From Maribacter sp044594925 (lineage in GTDB: Bacteria > Bacteroidota > Bacteroidia > Flavobacteriales > Flavobacteriaceae), in contig NZ_CP138991.1 of assembly GCF_044594925.1 (NCBI RefSeq), forward strand, positions 1,488,001 to 1,552,000: DNA of 64,000 bases. Reading direction: 5' to 3'. The position numbers and the translations under genes were made by a program. The notes under the pieces were generated by a model that saw only the letters and a list, made by a program, of their open reading frames with translations, had not been told where the DNA came from and searched no databases. Shown here piece after piece: positions 62,345 through 64,000 of this stretch; positions within the stretch are counted from its first letter, which is position 1; each line of letters begins with the position of its first letter.

Positions 62345-62995
62345 ATGAAACAACTTACAGCCATTTTCTTTTTTTGGCTTTTATTTATGAATTCGGAGGG
62401 ATACGCACAGGATATTGCAATTTTAAAATATCCCGGTGGCGGAGACTGGTATTCCAACCCTACCGCTTTACCCAATTTAATTAAGTTTTGTAATGCGAAT
62501 ATCGGAACACAAATAAATGAAAAACCAGGAACAGTAGAAGCTGATAACAGTTTGCTTTTCCAATATCCGCTCTTGCATATGACAGGGCACGGCAATGTCG
62601 TCTTCACCGATATAGAAATTGAAAACCTTAGACAGTATCTTTTAGGAGGTGGTTTTCTACATATAGATGACAACTACGGTATGAAGCCCTATGTAATTAA
62701 GGAAATTATTAGATTATTTCCGAATAAGTCCTTAGAGGAATTGGGCGCCGACCATCCCATATTTTCTCAAGAATTTAAATTCACGGAAGGGCTTCCTAAG
62801 ATTCATGAGCATGATGGGAATAGGCCACAAGCTTTAGGTATTTTTCATGATAACCGACTTATTCTGTTGTTCACCGTTGAGTCGGATTTAGGTGATGGTT
62901 GGGAAGACCCGGCTGTCCATAACGATTCGGAAGAAACTAGAGCTAAAGCACTTAAAATGGGAGCTAATATTATCTCTTATGTTTTTAAAAGTTAA
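62345..62995 (+). CDS. DUF4159 domain secreted protein
   Basis: The 216-residue protein has a signal peptide (KQLTAIFFFWLLFMNSEGYAQ) and a DUF4159 domain from about residue 25: LKYPGGGDWYSNPTALPNL, LLHMTGHGNVVFTDIEIENL, GGGFLHIDDNYGMKPYV, and HPIFSQEF. The fold resembles glutamine-amidotransferase-like domains, and the family often occurs with membrane proteins and ATPases of MoxR operons in other bacteria. Here it is followed after three bases by an AI-2E transporter gene and has its own promoter. Biochemical role unknown. Confidence 0.85.
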   Translation: MKQLTAIFFFWLLFMNSEGYAQDIAILKYPGGGDWYSNPTALPNLIKFCNANIGTQINEKPGTVEADNSLLFQYPLLHMTGHGNVVFTDIEIENLRQYLLGGGFLHIDDNYGMKPYVIKEIIRLFPNKSLEELGADHPIFSQEFKFTEGLPKIHEHDGNRPQALGIFHDNRLILLFTVESDLGDGWEDPAVHNDSEETRAKALKMGANIISYVFKS

Positions 62996-62998
62996 ATC

Positions 62999-64000
62999 AT
63001 GAAACCTAAAACTATTGCCAATGGCATATTAAGAGCAGTGGGTATTATCACTGGTATTTTACTGCTTTTATACTTCCTTTATATCATCCGCTCTGTACTA
63101 GCCTATTTGGCAATAGCTGCTGTAGTTGCGCTTATTGGAAGACCAATTGTTATTTTTTTAAGAAGAAAACTTAAGTTTCCTAACATTTTAGCCGTTATCC
63201 TTGCTATGTTAATTATGATAGGTGTCTTGGCAAGTATTGTAGCTTTATTTATACCGCTGATCTCCGAGCAAAGTAAAAATTTGTCGCTTTTAAACATAGA
63301 CGAACTCCAATACAGCATCAATAAACTATACGGCCAAATAACCCAATATTTAGGCTTGTCTTCTGAGGTAGTGGAAGATGTTATTGAAGATGCAAAAATT
63401 GAAAAGAATATTCTAGAAGGTTTGGACCTTGGCTTTATACCGGATTTCTTAAATTCATTTTTAGATGTTCTTGGAACAGCAAGTATTGGTCTTTTTTCCG
63501 TTTTATTCATTTCTTTCTTCTTTCTTAAGGACAGTAAACTTTTTCAGAATGGTCTTTTAACATTTGTTCCTAAAACAAAAGAAGGTGGTACTATCAATTC
63601 AATTGATAAAATCAACAATTTACTTTCGCGATATTTTGTGGGATTACTGTTACAGATATTCATTTTGTTCATTATTTATACCATAGTCCTTTTAATAGTT
63701 GGTATTGAGAATGCTATTGTAATCGCTTTCCTGTGTGCCTTGTTCAATATTATCCCATACATAGGTCCTATTATAGGAGGCGTTATTATGATTATGCTAA
63801 CCATGACCAGTAATCTTGGTTTCGATTTTAGCACTGTAATCCTTCCTAAGACGGGTTATGTGCTCATAGGGCTTGTCATTGGACAATTAGTAGATAACTT
63901 TTTCTCTCAGCCGCTAATTTTTTCTAATAGTGTCAAATCTCATCCATTAGAAATATTCTTAGTCATTATTATAGCTGGCTTGTTATTTGGTGTAGTTGGG
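62999..64000 (+). CDS. AI-2E family transporter, C-terminus beyond window
   Basis: The frame starts at the ATG at 62999 and is open for 334 codons to the window edge. It has about eight hydrophobic segments, with a large non-membrane insert at about 90-150 and the family signature FNIIPYIGPIIGG followed by GQLVDNFFSQPLIF. Members of this family (YdiK, TqsA, PerM) export small molecules or sodium in exchange for protons; the substrate cannot be predicted. It overlaps no gene but lies three bases after the DUF4159 gene, so the two are co-transcribed. Only a short C-terminal part is missing. Confidence 0.9.
   Translation, partial: MKPKTIANGILRAVGIITGILLLLYFLYIIRSVLAYLAIAAVVALIGRPIVIFLRRKLKFPNILAVILAMLIMIGVLASIVALFIPLISEQSKNLSLLNIDELQYSINKLYGQITQYLGLSSEVVEDVIEDAKIEKNILEGLDLGFIPDFLNSFLDVLGTASIGLFSVLFISFFFLKDSKLFQNGLLTFVPKTKEGGTINSIDKINNLLSRYFVGLLLQIFILFIIYTIVLLIVGIENAIVIAFLCALFNIIPYIGPIIGGVIMIMLTMTSNLGFDFSTVILPKTGYVLIGLVIGQLVDNFFSQPLIFSNSVKSHPLEIFLVIIIAGLLFGVVG

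Noticed and set aside
1..64000. tRNA, rRNA, CRISPR arrays, insertion sequences, phage genes or anti-phage defence genes
   Set aside because: None was seen: no cloverleaf-like sequence, no regularly spaced short repeats except the coding TSP3 array, and no transposase, integrase or defence-type protein among the frames.

Overview
The window looks like chromosome of a marine member of the Flavobacteriaceae (Bacteroidota), in the neighbourhood of Zobellia or Maribacter; the genus is a guess. The grounds are a C-terminal type IX secretion (T9SS) sorting domain, lipoproteins with an acidic patch after the lipid-bearing cysteine, -7 boxes of the TAnnTTTG type, no recognisable Shine-Dalgarno sites, several TTG starts, and family-typical genes such as bshA, a TamB-like giant, a Bacteroidota-type LptD and a GH3/beta-lactamase fusion. 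No tRNA, rRNA, CRISPR array or insertion sequence was seen.

Left half (1-32580): a polysaccharide biosynthesis island. A partial beta-helix lipoprotein and a 0.9 kb gap with REP-like repeats precede seventeen same-strand genes (1390-21879). These cover nucleotide-sugar synthesis (WbpP-like epimerase, UDP-sugar dehydrogenases Ugd and WbpO, an asparagine-synthetase-like amidotransferase), two different flippases, an O-antigen polymerase, six GT4 and one GT2 glycosyltransferases, a PglC-like initiating transferase, a FemAB-like acyltransferase and a dimethylformamidase-like enzyme with an unexpected membrane hairpin. A three-gene block on the minus strand follows (GT4, second polymerase/ligase, beta-helix lipoprotein). 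A second plus-strand set comes next: three glycosyltransferases, a DegT aminotransferase and a second initiating transferase. Having two polymerases, two flippases and two initiating transferases suggests two polymers are built here. No Wza/Wzc-type export gene is inside the window.

Middle (32750-37695): a 1423-residue T9SS cargo (PQQ-type sugar dehydrogenase domain, seven propeller-like repeats, ten thrombospondin type 3 repeats, sorting domain), translationally coupled to a small lipoprotein.

Right half (37798-64000): ordinary envelope and housekeeping genes. On the minus strand are an OmpA-family protein, a small lipoprotein, bshA (bacillithiol), a NagZ-like GH3/serine-hydrolase fusion, a conserved protein often misnamed an ABC ATPase, a CCG-domain/[4Fe-4S] membrane pair, an MlaD-like protein and a cell-wall amidase. 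Divergent from the amidase are lptD and ridA. Then come N-acetylglucosamine kinase, gap and pfkA (with a strong terminator after gap), tamB, divergent tsaD-rsmE, a DUF1223 protein, and a DUF4159-AI-2E transporter pair running off the right edge.

Together the genes point to a cell surface rich in amidated, amino- and uronic-acid polysaccharides, with the outer-membrane and peptidoglycan maintenance genes placed next to them.
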